DNA of 64,000 nucleotides, from NCBI GenBank assembly GCA_963580455.1, contig OY756961.1, positions 17,031,001 through 17,095,000 on the forward strand, written 5' to 3'. Source of the stretch: Euonymus europaeus (lineage: Eukaryota; Streptophyta; Magnoliopsida; Celastrales; Celastraceae). The notes under the pieces were generated by a model. It ran no database searches. It saw only the letters and a program-made list of their open reading frames with translations, and was not told the DNA's origin. Positions 45,851 through 58,364 of this stretch are shown here, in pieces; position 1 is the first letter of the stretch; every line of letters starts with the position of its first letter. The position numbers and the translations under genes are program-made.

Positions 45851-46463
45851 TGTAAGAGTCCCACATCTTACCAAGCACTTTATAAGTGGTAGGCTCTCCC
45901 TCACTAGTAACAAGGCCTTTTCCCTTGTGTAGTGAGTTGAGTCCAAGCCCACTTGCTACACTTGAGAAGGAACAAAGTCGTGCGGGCTCTTTGTATCCAT
46001 GTGAACCGAACAACCCATATATGGGCCCGATGTATCCAATGAACCGGACAACCTAGGGCAGACAATATTATTACTATATAGAGGGCGTGAAAATTACAAC
46101 ATGGTATCGGAGGGAGGTTCGGTCCAGTTGGATTCTTGGATATGATCTCTACTCCACTTGTTGGGTTTGTGGTATAACCCAGCCCACAAGTGCGGGGAGT
46201 GTAAGAGTCTCACATCGGTAAGGTGTGGGACTATCAAACACTTTATAAGTGCTAGGCCCTCCTTCACTAGTAATAAGGCCTTTTCCCTTGTGTAGTAAGT
46301 TGAGTCCAAGCCCACTTACTAAACTTGAGGAGGAACAAAGTCATGCGGGCCCGTTGTATCCATATGAACCAAACAACCCATATATGGGCCCGATGTATCC
46401 AGTGAACCGGACAACCTAAAGCGGAAAATATTGTTACTATGTAAGGGTGTGGAAATTACAACA
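45851..46463 (+). mobile_element. TRIM (terminal-repeat retrotransposon in miniature)
   Basis: Direct repeats 45851-46101 and 46200-46463 begin TGTAAGAGTC and end AATTACAACA. Between them are only 98 bases. These start with the initiator-Met primer site TGGTATCGGAG at 46102 and end with a purine tract (AGTGCGGGGAG). The flanks TAGTG (45846-45850) and CAGTG (46464-46468) match at 4 of 5. It encodes nothing; copying would depend on another element's enzymes. The GTCCCACATC motif is common in plant TRIM LTRs. Confidence 0.88.
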
Positions 46464-46849
46464 CAGTGCCACACATACCAATACTAATTGAGGTTTATCA
46501 TGTTCAACTGCTTGCAACAGATATCGAATCCGGGTTGTGTTCTGAAGGGTCATTTGATAGAGCAAACTCAACACTATAAGATTGAATTCAGTCCGCATTG
46601 GATGTGAAATCCGGTCTACATTATGAAGAGTCACGTTGATGCAAATATATTGTTCAAACGGTTGAAAATGAAAGGGTACGCGAATAGTCATAGTTCGAAG
46701 GACCTGATTTTTTGTATTTATCTCTTTTAAATTAATATGTTCTGAATTTTTTAAATCAAAATAGTCCAAGTGTCAAATGTATATAAAGCTTGAATGGTGA
46801 CGTGGAACTTTGAGGAGGCTGTTTTCACCCCTTGATGATTTCATGTTAG
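46464..46849. other. unassigned sequence
   Basis: A minus-strand ORF (46437-46769) overlaps the TRIM LTR and has no recognisable domain. I see no supported gene. Confidence 0.3.
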
Positions 46850-47017
46850 TATCTATCTATCTATCTATATATTCTTATTCTTATATATATAAAACCTGAA
46901 GGTGAGGAAGTGTAATGCAGGATTTTGGTAAAGCCACGTCAACAGCAACAAAAAGAGATAAATAAATTTATTTTATAAAAAAAATTAAAATTAAAATTTG
47001 ATATGCTTATCACGATT

Positions 47018-47252
47018 CATGTATCTCAAAACATACAATGTACCTCTACTTTTATGATAATGAAAAGACATCACCCTTCATTCATTAACAGTTCTATACT
47101 CCACATAAAAAACATATTAACTTCCATTAAAGACATGTATCTCAAAACATACAATGTACCTCTACTTTGATGATAATGAAAAGACATCACCCTTCATTCA
47201 TTAGGAGTTCTATACTCCACATCATAAAACATATTAACTTCTATGAAAGACA
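47018..47252. repeat. two tandem copies of a 116-bp unit
   Basis: CATGTATCTCAAAACATAC starts at 47018 and again at 47134; the units differ at few positions. A shorter degenerate duplication of about 60 bp around GCATCCAAAGT follows at 47270-47380. Both lie between the putative Helitron 5' end and the first Rep remnant. Confidence 0.85.
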
Positions 47253-47442
47253 ATTTGTCTACCATTATTGTATTTCAAGTATGCTGCATCCAAAGTCAAA
47301 TTATGTACTCTACTATATTGTTGTATTCCAAGTATCATGCATCCAAAGTTAATATTACGTACTTCAATATTGCATGTAATAAGTTCAACAACAAAAAAAT
47401 CTACCCTAAGTTCTTCGATTGTGCCCACTCATTCAGTGGTAC

Positions 47443-47660
47443 TTCAATGGTTTGGACTACATGCTATTTCACGTGGCGATGTAATTACTGAAGAAATAGG
47501 TAAGGGAACTATCTTACCTTCATCTTTTACTGGTAGTCCAAGTTATAAAGTTCAGAATTATCAAGATGTGATGGCTATCTGTCGTTGGGCAGGTTGTCCA
47601 GATTTATTTATTACCTCATCTGCAATCCAAAATGGCCAGAAATTAATTACATGTTAAATT
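47443..47660 (+). pseudogene. Helitron Rep, N-terminal remnant
   Basis: The frame includes ILPSSFTGSP and YQDVMAICRWAGCPDLFIT, a conserved stretch just before the HUH motif in plant Helitron proteins. A frameshift near 47615 precedes the expected CNPKWPEI (read in another frame). The coding sequence is then cut at 47660 by a solo LTR and resumes at 50039. Confidence 0.8.
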
Positions 47661-50033
47661 TGTTGGACCATAGGTCCTACATTTGTGTTTTGATGCAAAA
47701 ATACATATTGGACTATTTGATTGTGCTTAACTTTGGATGAATTTGGATAAATCATGAAATAAATTATATCTACTGATTTAAGCTTCATTATATATCTTTG
47801 GAATCATGTTTGATATAAATTGGATGAATCTGGACTGACTTATTTTTCGATGCTAAAATCTGTCACAACATCACACTGCGCACACGTTGGTTGAACAGTC
47901 ATAATTTATTCATATGAGCTCTGATTGACTTTATTCTTATTCTGAAAATTATTTAAGACACTCTGGAATTTTTCATTGTCAAATAGTGTCAGGTCAATTT
48001 TAAGCTTATCAGGTTCAATTTGTCTGTTGAAATTTTTTCACCTGTGCAGTCATTAAACTGGGCTAGTTGAGATTTGCATGATCAAATTGAATGACCAAAT
48101 GACCTCAGTTATAAGTGAAATTTTGTATGCACATTCAATTATATATGAAATGATTTATCATGTGCTTACTTGAATTTTATTAAGCTTATAACATGTTGAT
48201 TAACCTAAGTGCTAGCATTGAAGCTCTTTGAGCTTACAAGCAAAAATGGGATGTTTTGTCATCTATTCTTTTTGTAGGCTTAATCAACTGATCATCATGA
48301 GCCTATTTGAAGTATCATGAAGCTGATTCTATTGATAAAATTTGTGCATCATGATTTGAAGCTCATTTAGACAAGTTTGGACATGGTCAACCCTATTTGG
48401 TTCAAGTTTGACACTTTGTGTGCAAGAAATGGTTCCAGCCGTGTGCCTTGTGTTATTATTGCTGGAGAATTAACTCAAGAACTTCTAGAAGCTTTATTAT
48501 TTGTTTTGGAGTCAACAAAGTAGAGGGAATATAAGTTTGAAATACTTGGTTGGTAGTGTGCCTAACACTTGCACTATGGAGACAAGGAAGAGACAAGGGA
48601 GAGACATGATGACATAAAGTTATAATATTTTCGAGAATTTAAGATGGACTTGCTTGGCATTCCTTGAGAGAGAGTTGCTTCATGAAGAAGACTCATTTGA
48701 TTGATCCAAACAAGGTGCAATTCAAAATGACAACTCTTGACAAAATGATGCCAACGACACTATTTTTGAAGGATGGGATTAGAGTGGTTGAATTAAAGAA
48801 GGGTCCAGATTTTACAAAAAATGAAAGGCCAAGATTTGAAGAGGTGTTGATCCAATGGCTAAGTTTGTGTTTTGTTTGGAATGAACAATAGGGGGCAGCA
48901 ACGTCTAGGTAGGGGCAAGAAGCATTTTGCAAATTTTCACTAAGGGTTCAAGCTTACTTGCTCTCAACTTCATCTTCTTGATTCAAGCTTCTTCCTTGCG
49001 ATCTCTTGCTACCACTTTGATTACATTCAAGCCATCATCTTCCTATTTGAAAGAGAGATCCAAAAACTCCTTGAACCACCCCAAAATCTTTCTACCCGTG
49101 GGTACTCTTGGTGTGTTCTTGAGAGTTCTTCAACAAAGCTTCACCTAAACCTATTCTTGATCTAGTGTGAGCTTTGTGTGAGATTACAAGAGTGTTTGCT
49201 ACACATTTGAATCCAAACCCATTTGAGCAACATCTTGTGAATTTGAGTGTTCTCCAATCATATATAGCCTAGAGCTAATCTTGAGAGAACCAAAATCCAA
49301 ATACTTGTAAAAGTCCCTTTTGAGGGCATTACCTTTGAGAGGTGTGTGAAAGTTTAAGGTTAGCTTCAAACCTTGTTGGTGTACAAGTTTGGGGTGTTCT
49401 TGGAAACCCTAAGTTTGTGGTGAACTTGGAAAACCACATATATCCTTTAGTGGATTGGGAAATCCTAAGCTTGAGGGCTTAGGTAGTGGATGTAGGTGTG
49501 AGCACCGAACCACTATATATCCTTGTGCACACCATTTTGATTTCCTTGCTTGTTTGTGTGTTAAACTTGCTGCCTTGAAGTGACTTGTTTTTGATTATCA
49601 TTCTATTGGTGTTATTGGCGATTTGTGTGCCTTAGAAGTTGATATTAGGGTGTTGCTTGCTGCCATTGCTTGTTGGGATATTGGTTGTGGTTGAACAACT
49701 TGTGATTATTGAATTCTAGGTATACTTTTGATTGTTAATTTTCTAGAATACCAATCTTTCCGTGAATTGTTCATATATCTAGACTTTGAATTTTGAGCTG
49801 AATTTTTGATATAGTGTTCATTGAGGTGTTGTAATATTGCATATCAAATTTCGTTACATTCCGAATTGAATTGCTAGGTCAAATTGCATTTACACGATTA
49901 GTGCGCAGATTTGCATTCTTGACATTGCCTTAATCATTTGTGAGTTTTTAGGTTGTGGTTTTGTACTTGGGGTTTATACTTAATTTTTTAAAACACAATT
50001 CACCCCCCTTCTTGTGTTAGCCCAGTGATTTCA
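47661..50033 (+). mobile_element. solo LTR, 2373 bp, inserted in Helitron Rep, TSD AAATT
   Basis: It starts TGTTGGACCATAGG and ends GTGATTTCA. AAATT lies on both sides (47656-47660 and 50034-50038). A CACCCCCCTTCTTGTG segment near the end is common close to the 3' end of plant copia LTRs, so a copia origin in plus orientation is likely. Removing it restores one Rep reading frame. ORFs inside it (48664-49148) have no domain. Confidence 0.82.
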
Positions 50034-50038
50034 AAATT

Positions 50039-53000
50039 CAATCAACCAGAAGGAAGCTTCTAAACGACCAGATGTAATTGACATAGTGTTTGAGATAAAA
50101 CTTCATGAGCTGATGCAAGATTTGAAGAAAAGAAACCATTTCGATCGCACTATTGCATGTAAAAAAACTATTACTTTGAAAATTTATAATTTGTATTTAT
50201 TTACTTTTGAAAAAAAGATTTACTAATTATTTAAAAAATTTATTAACAAACATAAAGAAATTATTTTTTCAAATTTTCAAAGTTCATATGCTCAAATTGA
50301 CAAAATTCTAATTTTTGAAACAATACTCTACACAGTGGAATTTCAAAAACGAGGTATTCCACATGCCCATATATTGGTGTTCCTTCATCCAGATGATAAA
50401 AATCCTACTACTGCTCATATCAATGATGTAATATCGATTGAAATGCTAGAAAAGACAATAGACCCGATCACTTTTGCAGCGGTCCAAAATTCTATGATTC
50501 ATGGACCTTGCGGTGTTCCGAATTCATATGCACCTTGCATGAAAGACCAAAAGTGTTCTAAGCATTTCCCAAAAAGATATAACAAGGAAACAACTATTGA
50601 TTCTGATGGCTTTTCTGTCTATCGAAGAAGAAAGACACTTAAATATGTTGTCAATAAGGGTGTTCATCTTGATAACCAGTATGTTGTTTCGTATAATAAA
50701 AGGCTTTTGGTGAAGTTTCAATCTCATTTTAATGTGGAGGTTTGTAACCGCTCAAGATATATCAAATACCTATTCAAATAAGTTACTAAACAGCCTGATA
50801 GAGCAACAGCTGTCATACAATCTTCTGAAAATCTGATGCATACAAAAGGGGGAAATTCAACAACTCCAAATGATGAAATACAACAATTTATTGATTGTAG
50901 GTATATTTCTGCTACAGAATCATGCTGGAGGATCTATCAATTTGATATAAATTATAGAGAACTAGGTGTTGAGAGATTAAGCTTCCATTTACGAAACCAA
51001 AAAAGTTTGAAATTTAAAGATGGCGCGGTACTCAAAGATGTAATAAACAATGGAAGAATTGGAAAGGCCATTTCTACTGAATGGATGACTGCAAATAAGA
51101 ACCATATTGAAGCAAGGGAACTTAGCTATGTAGATTTTCCTACAAAGTGGGTATGGCATGGTACAGAGCGTTAATGGACAAGAAGAAAGTCAGGAAGATG
51201 CATTGGCCGAATCTATTATGCTCACCCTACAAGTGGAGAGAGGATTGCTAGCGAATGTTGTTAAATTTTGTTAAAGGAGCTACATCATTTGAAGACATTA
51301 GAACTGTCGATGGCAAAAATATATACATCTTTCAAAGATGCATGTTATGCATTGGGGTTGCTTGGAGATGATAGAGAATGGACAGAATGCATAAAAGAAG
51401 CAGCTATTTGGGGTAATGGAGACCAAATACGTCAACTATTTGCAACTATACTCCTATTTTGTGAAGTCAGCAAACCTTACAATCTGTGGAATATGACGTC
51501 AGAACTATTATCAGATGGTATTCTATAAAGTCGACAAAGAGCTTTAAATTTCCTAGAATTAAAACTTAGCATTGAACATATCCACAATTATGCTTTGACT
51601 GAGATTGATCAAGCTTTAAGGAAACATGGAAAGTCTTTGCATGATTTTCAAGGTATGCCAATACCAAGTTTAGCTATAGCAACAGATTTAAGTAAAAAGT
51701 TGTTATGCGAGGAGAACAATTATGATAAAGAAATTATGGCAGAGCAATTTGCAAAGCAATATAAATGTTTGAATTCTGAACAACAAAAGGTATTCAATGT
51801 AATAAATGAATCAATTCAAGGGAAATTAGGGAAATGCTACTTTGTAAGTGGACATGGTGGTACAGGAAAAACTTATCTTTGGAATACCATTTTGTCAAAA
51901 CTCAGATCAGAAGGTAAAATAGCACTTGCAGTTGCTTCATCCGGTATAGCTGCTTTATTGCTCCCTGGTGGAAGAACTGCTCATTCTAGATTTCGTATTC
52001 CAATTGAACCTTCAGAGGAATCAACATGTCGCATCAAACAAGGGACTCAATGAGCTGAATTGATATAAAAACAAGTTTGATTATTTGGGATGAAGATCCA
52101 TGACAATAAAATACTGCTTTGAGAGTTTGGATAAGACATTGAAAGACATCTTACAAAATACCTATGACAATAGTGCTCAAAAAACTTTTGGAGACATAAC
52201 AACAGTTCTTGGAGATGATTTCAAACAAATACTACTAGTTGTGCCTAAAGGAAAGAGAGCTAATATTATAAATGCAACAATAAAGCGTTTGTATTTGTGG
52301 AATCATGTTGAGATGCTAACACTTTCTCAAAATATGAGGCTACATATAGCCAATTCAGAAATAGCAAAAGCACGTATTGAAGAATTTTCCAACTGGATCG
52401 TCTCCATTGGTAATAGAAGCAGTTTAAATAGTGAGGAATGGATCAAAATTCCAAATGATATTATGATTGAACGTACAGATAATTCTGTGGAAAAAATTGT
52501 GGATATTTTGTATCCAAATTTGGAAGGCAATTACAATAATCCAGAATATTTAAGGGAGAGAGCAATATTGGCACCGACAAAAGAAATTGTTCATGAAATC
52601 AATCAATACATGTTATAAAAAATTCAGGCAGAGGGAACATGCTACAGGAGCTCAGACAATATTTGCAACAAAACATCTGATATGAACAGCCAAGAAATGT
52701 TATATCCTGTCGAATTCCTTAATAGTTTGAATATGTCTGGGATCCCAAATCATGAACTATTACTAAAGATTGGTGTGCCAATAAAGTTACTTCGTAACAT
52801 AAACCAAAGCAAGGTTCTATGCAACGGTACAAGACTTATTGTCACTCAACGTGCGAAATGGTTTGTCAAGGTAGAAATAATGACTGGCACAAATATTGGT
52901 GAAACAGTATTTATCCCAAGAATTATTTTATCAACTTCAGACACGAGAATACCATTCACAATGAAACGAAGACAATATCCATTAGTGGTTTGTTTTGCTA

Positions 53001-53190
53001 TGACCATTAATAAAAGTCAAGGACATTCACTTGGCAATGTAGGGATCTACCTTTCAAGACAAGTGTTCTCGCACGGTCAGTTATACGTTGTTGTTTCCAG
53101 AGTTACAAATAGAAAAGGGCCGAAAATATTACAAGATGACAAAGAATGTGAGAAAGGATATTGTTAAGAACATTGTATACAAAGAAATCT
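50039..53190 (+). pseudogene. Helitron Rep (HUH) and PIF1-like helicase, broken
   Basis: 50039-50158 continues Rep (KRPDVIDIVFEIKLHELM). After an AT-rich insert of about 165 bases, 50335 starts EFQKRGIPHAHILVFLHP with the His-Ala-His core of the HUH nuclease motif. The frame runs to 51174 with a TAA at 50779-50781, then resumes. The helicase begins near 51760 (LNSEQQKVFN), with Walker A GHGGTGKTYLWN (about 51850) and GDDFKQILLVVPKG (about 52210). It ends with TINKSQGHSL and SHGQLYVVVSRV (about 53010-53110). At least five stops or frame changes make it non-functional. Helitrons transpose by a rolling-circle mechanism; this copy would need an active relative. Confidence 0.92.
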
Positions 53191-53200
53191 TGGATTGAAC

Positions 53201-54319
53201 ATGATATTAATCAAGGTTTGATGACTTGCAATGAAAATTTGACTATTTATTTAAATAATGAAAAAACGATGAAAAAAGTTTGTAATAATAATATATAATT
53301 CAATTGTTTGTAAAAGTTATGAAAATTGTTTTAGTACATGAGTTATGTATGTGATCTCAAGTACAGAAATAAATATCTCATGTTCTTAAAGAAAAGAAAA
53401 ATATGAAGGAAGCCATAATTTATAGTGCAATGAGACGTTGGGAACAAATGCATAACTTATAATGGAATACAATGTCAATACAAAATCATTTTATAGGTGT
53501 GTTGTCAAGTGAAGAACCAGTGAAAGTTAAGAATCATGAGAAGGGATTAGTGGATTGCTCTCCTAAATAAGAGACTCTAGAAAATATGTAGGTTAATGAA
53601 TTTTTATATATAATTATAGAAAAGGCAAAAACCAATGAAAATTTCAATTTTTGGAATTAAGAAAAATAATATGTAACTATGGTTTTTTACTTTTTATGTG
53701 CAAGCATTTGTATTGTGGTCATAGTTATATATTAGACTTCAGAATTATGGTAGTATTATTTTTGAAAGTGTCATCATGTAACGAACTAAACAGAGTCATC
53801 ATTTTTTTTATAAAAAAAACTATAGTTTCTTTAAGCTACATAACTATAGTAGAATTGTAAAGAAATGTAAAATTTAGTGAAAAATTACATAATTCATAAA
53901 TCATACATAACATATGAATAAAAAATGAATTTATTTTTTTGTATGAATCAAAATGTAAAGATGTAAATGGCTTATAGTAGTCTATCCCTTTATGATGCTT
54001 GAAGGATAGAGTATCAGAGTTTGATTTTGAGTTGAGATGATCTCCATTGTTGAATTTTTTAAAATAAAATTGTAAAAATAGTGTCATTTAAACAAAAGTA
54101 ATGTTAATAAAATTCTATTATTTACAATACTAATATTACATTGGAGAACTAAAACAGGGAAAATTAATTACATTTATAAACTGTTGTACTTATAGTTCAA
54201 ATATTTGTAATTAGGTTTTCTAAATAGTTTTTTGATTATAAATGTTTTCAAATCATAAATACACGCGACTTTTCAGCTATACCAATTAAATACATTAAAT
54301 TATTAAACAATTTTATAAA
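53201..54319. other. unassigned AT-rich sequence
   Basis: No domain-bearing ORF. It may belong to the Helitron 3' region, but no terminus was recognised. Confidence 0.35.
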
Positions 54320-57300
54320 GGATTATTTGGTGATAAGTCCTTTATATGGACTTTATATTCCATTTAGTCTTTTTGAAAAGTTTGTAGCCCAATATATCCT
54401 CAATTATTTGAAGTTTAACTCAGTAAGGACAACTTTAAATTTTAATCATATTTAATGACAATTTTACCCTACCCTGATTTAAACCTATCTTTATTTTTAT
54501 TAGTATATGATTGCTTTTAATTTAGAAAATAATTATTATAATAAAATAAATATTAATACAATCCCAAAAAGTCGGATGAAATCATGTTTTTTATTTAGAT
54601 TATTTGGTAATAAGTCCTTTATATGGACTTTATATTCCATTTAGTCTTTTTGAAAAGTTTGTAGCCCAATACATCCCCAACTAATTGAAGCTTAGCTCAA
54701 TAAGGATAACTTTAAATTTTAACCTCAATTAATGACAATTTTACCCTCCCCTCATTTAAACACATCCTTATTTTTATTAGATGAAAATCATGTATTTTAT
54801 CTATGTGTTTTTAAAGATAAACTAATATTTTCACTTTTGATGAATCAAAGTGAAGAGTCGATCAACCAATTTTTTTTTCTTTCATGAAAATTAAGTGCAT
54901 GCACTTACATGTGCAAAATTTAGTTGACTCAGTAACCTATGCATATACATTAAAATCTGTGAATCATTATATTATCAAAATCAACAATGAAACACTTATC
55001 CATCAACAAAAAATTATCTAATACAAATGTCAATATTTTTATTACATTCTTCACTAACAACCAAAGCTAATAACTTATGAGAATAATATCATAATAAAAC
55101 TCAATTCATATTTTAAACAAAACCAAATACCATAACAATTTTTAACCGTTTTGGTGACTTTTGCGAAAATCCTCTGAATTCTGGGTAAGAAATCCTCTGA
55201 TTTTTTTATTTTTTTTGCATAATTTCAAAAACTCTTTTGAATTGTTTTGGTGAGTTTTGTAAAATTATCTGAATTCTTGATAGGTTTGAGAAATCCTCTA
55301 ATCATCTAAATTTTTAGTTGTTTTTTTGTTTCATTTTGATAAAGTTTAGGGTTTTGAAGTTTAAGATATTAGAGTTTAGAGTTTATGGTATAAGGTTTTA
55401 GGGTTTAGGAGAACATAATTCATTATTTAGGATTTTGGGGTTTAGGACTTAAGGTTTAAGGTTTAGGAATATATGTTAGTAGAATTTTAAGATTTTCTTC
55501 GTATTTTTGTAAATTCTTCTTAATTATTTATAAGATTTTTTGTTCGAAATTAAAACTAGAATTGTTTACATTCAAAGGATTTATGGAAAATTCAGAGGAT
55601 TTCTGAAAAATTTAGAGGATTTCTGGTTATAAGGTTTAAAGTTTAAGAGTCTGTGTTTAAAATATTAGAGTTTAGTGTTTATATTTTATGATTTTGAGAT
55701 TTAAGATATTAGGATTTAGTATTTAGGATTTTAGGATTTTAGGTTTAGGATTTAGAGTTTCAGGTTATTTTTTGTTTAATTTTCAAAAATTCTTATAATT
55801 TTTATTATATATTTTATGCAATCCTCTATTTTTTTTTTGTGCTTAATTTCAAAAATTTCTTTGATTTATTTTGGTAAATTTGTGAAATTCTCTAAATTTG
55901 TGACAAGTTTGTGAAATCTTCTGAAATCTTCTGTTTTTTGTTTGACTTTCAAAAAAACTATATTTTTTTGATATATTTCTATGAAATCATCCGAATTTAT
56001 TTGCTTAATTTTGAAAACTCTTTTTATTGGTTTTGATGAGTTTTGAGAAATCCTCTAAATTCTGGATAAGTTTGAGAAATCCTCTAAGTTCATTCGGAGG
56101 ATTTGACGAATGAACATTTAAACATATCGATGATAGATCGATTGGAAAGAGTTTTTTGTGTTGATTATGAATATATATATTTTTTAAAAATCCGACTTGT
56201 ATTTTGAGAGATAAAACTGTTTTAAAGTTTTTCAAAATAAATAAATAAAAAGAATCTGGTGATGTCAGCATATGTCATACACATAAGGATTTATTGGAAT
56301 AAGGGTAGTTTTGTCCAGAATTATTTAAAGGATGTTTTGGAATATTAAAAATTGAAGTGAGTGAATGAAATACATATTTTTATTAAAGGATTTATTGGTG
56401 AATCTCTCTTCTTATTTATATGTTTTTAAAAATAAACTAATATTTTCACTTTTGATGAATCAAAGTGAAGAGTCGATCTTTTTTTCTTTCTAAAAAAACA
56501 AGTGCACTCACATGCACAAAATTTACTTGAGTTAGTAACCTATACATATGCATTAAAATCTGTGAATCACTATATTATCGAAATCAACAATTAAACACTT
56601 GTGCATTAACAAAACGTTATCCAATCTAAATGTCAATATTTTATTACATTGTTAACTAACAATCAAACTCAATAACTTATGAGAATAATATCATAATAAA
56701 ACTCAATTTATATTTCAAACAAAATCAAACACAAGAACAATTTTTAACCGTTTTGGTGACTTTTGCGAAAATCCTCTGAATTCTGGGTAAGAAATCCTCT
56801 GACTTTTTTTTTGCATAATTTCAAAAACTCTTCTAAATTGTTTTGGTGAGTTTTGTAAAATCCTCTGAATTCTTCACAAGTTTGAGAAATCCTATGATCA
56901 TCTAAATTTTTGGTTTTTTTTTTGTTTGATTTTGATAAATCCTCTAAATTTTTTATAAAAAATTTAGAGGATTTTTGGTAATAGGGTATAAAGCTTAGGG
57001 TTTTGAGGTTTAAGATATTAGTATTTAGAGTTTAGGATATAAGGTTTTGCGATTTAGGAGATTATAATTTATTATTTATGATTTTGGGGTTTAGGACTTA
57101 AGGTTTAAGATTTAGGGTTTAAGAATATAAGTTAGTAAAATTTTATGATTTTCTTCTTATTTTTATAAATTCTTCTTAATTACTTATAAGATTTTTTGTT
57201 AAAAATTAAAACTAGAACTGTTAACATTTAGAGAATTTCTGAGAAATTCAGATGATTTCTAAAAAATTCAGAGAATTTCTGGTTATAAGGTTTAAAGTTT

Positions 57301-58059
57301 AAGAGTTCAGGATTTAGAAGATTAGAGTTTAGTGTTTAAAGTTTAGGATTTTGAGATTTAAGATATTAGGATTTAGTATTTAGCATATTGGGGTTTAGGA
57401 TTTAGAGTTCGGGTTATTTTTCCTTTGATTTTAAAAAATTCTTCTAATTTTTATTATATATTTTATGAAATCCTCTAATTTTTTTTGCTTAATTTCAAAA
57501 ATATTATGATTTATTTTGGAAAATTTTGTGAAATCCTCTAAATTTGAGACAAGTTTGTGAAATCCTCTGAATTTTTGGTTATTTTTTATTTGATTTTCAA
57601 AACTTCTATATTTTTTTTGATATATTTTTTATGAAATCATCTGAATTTTTTTGCTTAATTTTGAAAACTCATTTAATTGGTTTTGGTGAGTTTTGAGAAA
57701 TTCTCTGAATTCTAGGTAAGTTTGAGAAATTATCTGAATTCATTTAGAGAATTTGACGAATGAACATTTAAACATATCGATCATGGGTTTCATTGGAAAG
57801 AGTTTTTCATACTGATTATGAATCTATTTTTTTTAAAAAAATTCAACTTGTATTTTGAGATATAAAACTGTTTTAAAATTTTTAAAAGAAAAAAATAACA
57901 AGAATATGATGATGTCAGCATATGTCATCCACATAAGGACTTATTGGAATAAGGGTAGTTTTGTCCATAATTATTTAAGGGATGTTATGGAATATTGAAA
58001 AATTAAAGGTAGTGAATGAAATACATATTTTTGTTAAATGACTTATTGGTGAATCCCCC
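54320..58059. mobile_element. non-autonomous DNA transposon (MULE- or hAT-like) with duplicated parts, TSD TTTATAAA
   Basis: The left end starts GGATTATTTGGTGATAAGTC. The right end, read on the other strand, starts GGGGGATTCACCAATAAGTC; both share AATAAGTC or ATAAGTC then a TTTA. TTTATAAA flanks both ends (54312-54319 and 58060-58067), an 8-bp duplication. The left end is repeated at about 54599. The body with the right end occurs twice (54793-56409 and 56416-58059). No transposase is present. The superfamily is open: 8 bp suggests hAT, while the end style resembles MULEs. Confidence 0.55.
54793..58059. repeat. tandem duplication of an about 1.6-kb unit
   Basis: Both units open with AACTAATATTTTCACTTTTG and close with ACTTATTGGTGAATC or its near equivalent. 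Each contains many degenerate copies of AAATCCTCTGAATT in the outer part, the reverse complement GAGGATTTCTG in the middle, and a central run of TTTAGGG-like words. Confidence 0.85.
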
Positions 58060-58364
58060 TTTATAAATTTAAAAGCAAATAATGTATTGAAATCAATACA
58101 TTCATCTAATATTATGAATTGTATAGTTAAATACATGAATTTAAAAGATGCTTAATTGATATAGCATTATATTTAGAACTTACCATCAATTTACAAGCTA
58201 GATTGCAAATGTAACCTAACTATAATTTTATTTCTTATGTGTATTTTGTTGAACTGCAAAGACGTAAATTGAAATTACAAACCTTGGTGTAAATCAGACA
58301 CTGCTTTGACATTAATATCATTGACTCTAGCCTCTACATAATAATAAAAAAAATTGAAACAACT
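58060..58364. other. unassigned AT-rich sequence
   Basis: About 300 bases with no ORF or repeat recognised between the DNA transposon and the solo LTR. Confidence 0.4.

Larger units (their letters stand above)
46853..53200 (+). mobile_element. decayed Helitron (RepHel), 5' end tentative, 3' end not found
   Basis: Rep and PIF1-type helicase remnants lie on the plus strand at 47443-53190. The TCTATCTATATATTC stretch and following TATATATATAAAACC near 46853-46893 look like a plant Helitron 5' end. No CTRR terminus with a hairpin could be fixed downstream. A solo LTR interrupts the Rep region. Confidence 0.7.

Noticed and set aside
46437..46769. Minus-strand ORF of 110 residues
   Set aside because: Part of it lies in the TRIM LTR, and the rest has no coding signature.
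48664..49148. ORFs inside the 2.37-kb solo LTR
   Set aside because: No motif; the region is bounded by LTR ends and TSDs, so LTR sequence is the simpler reading.
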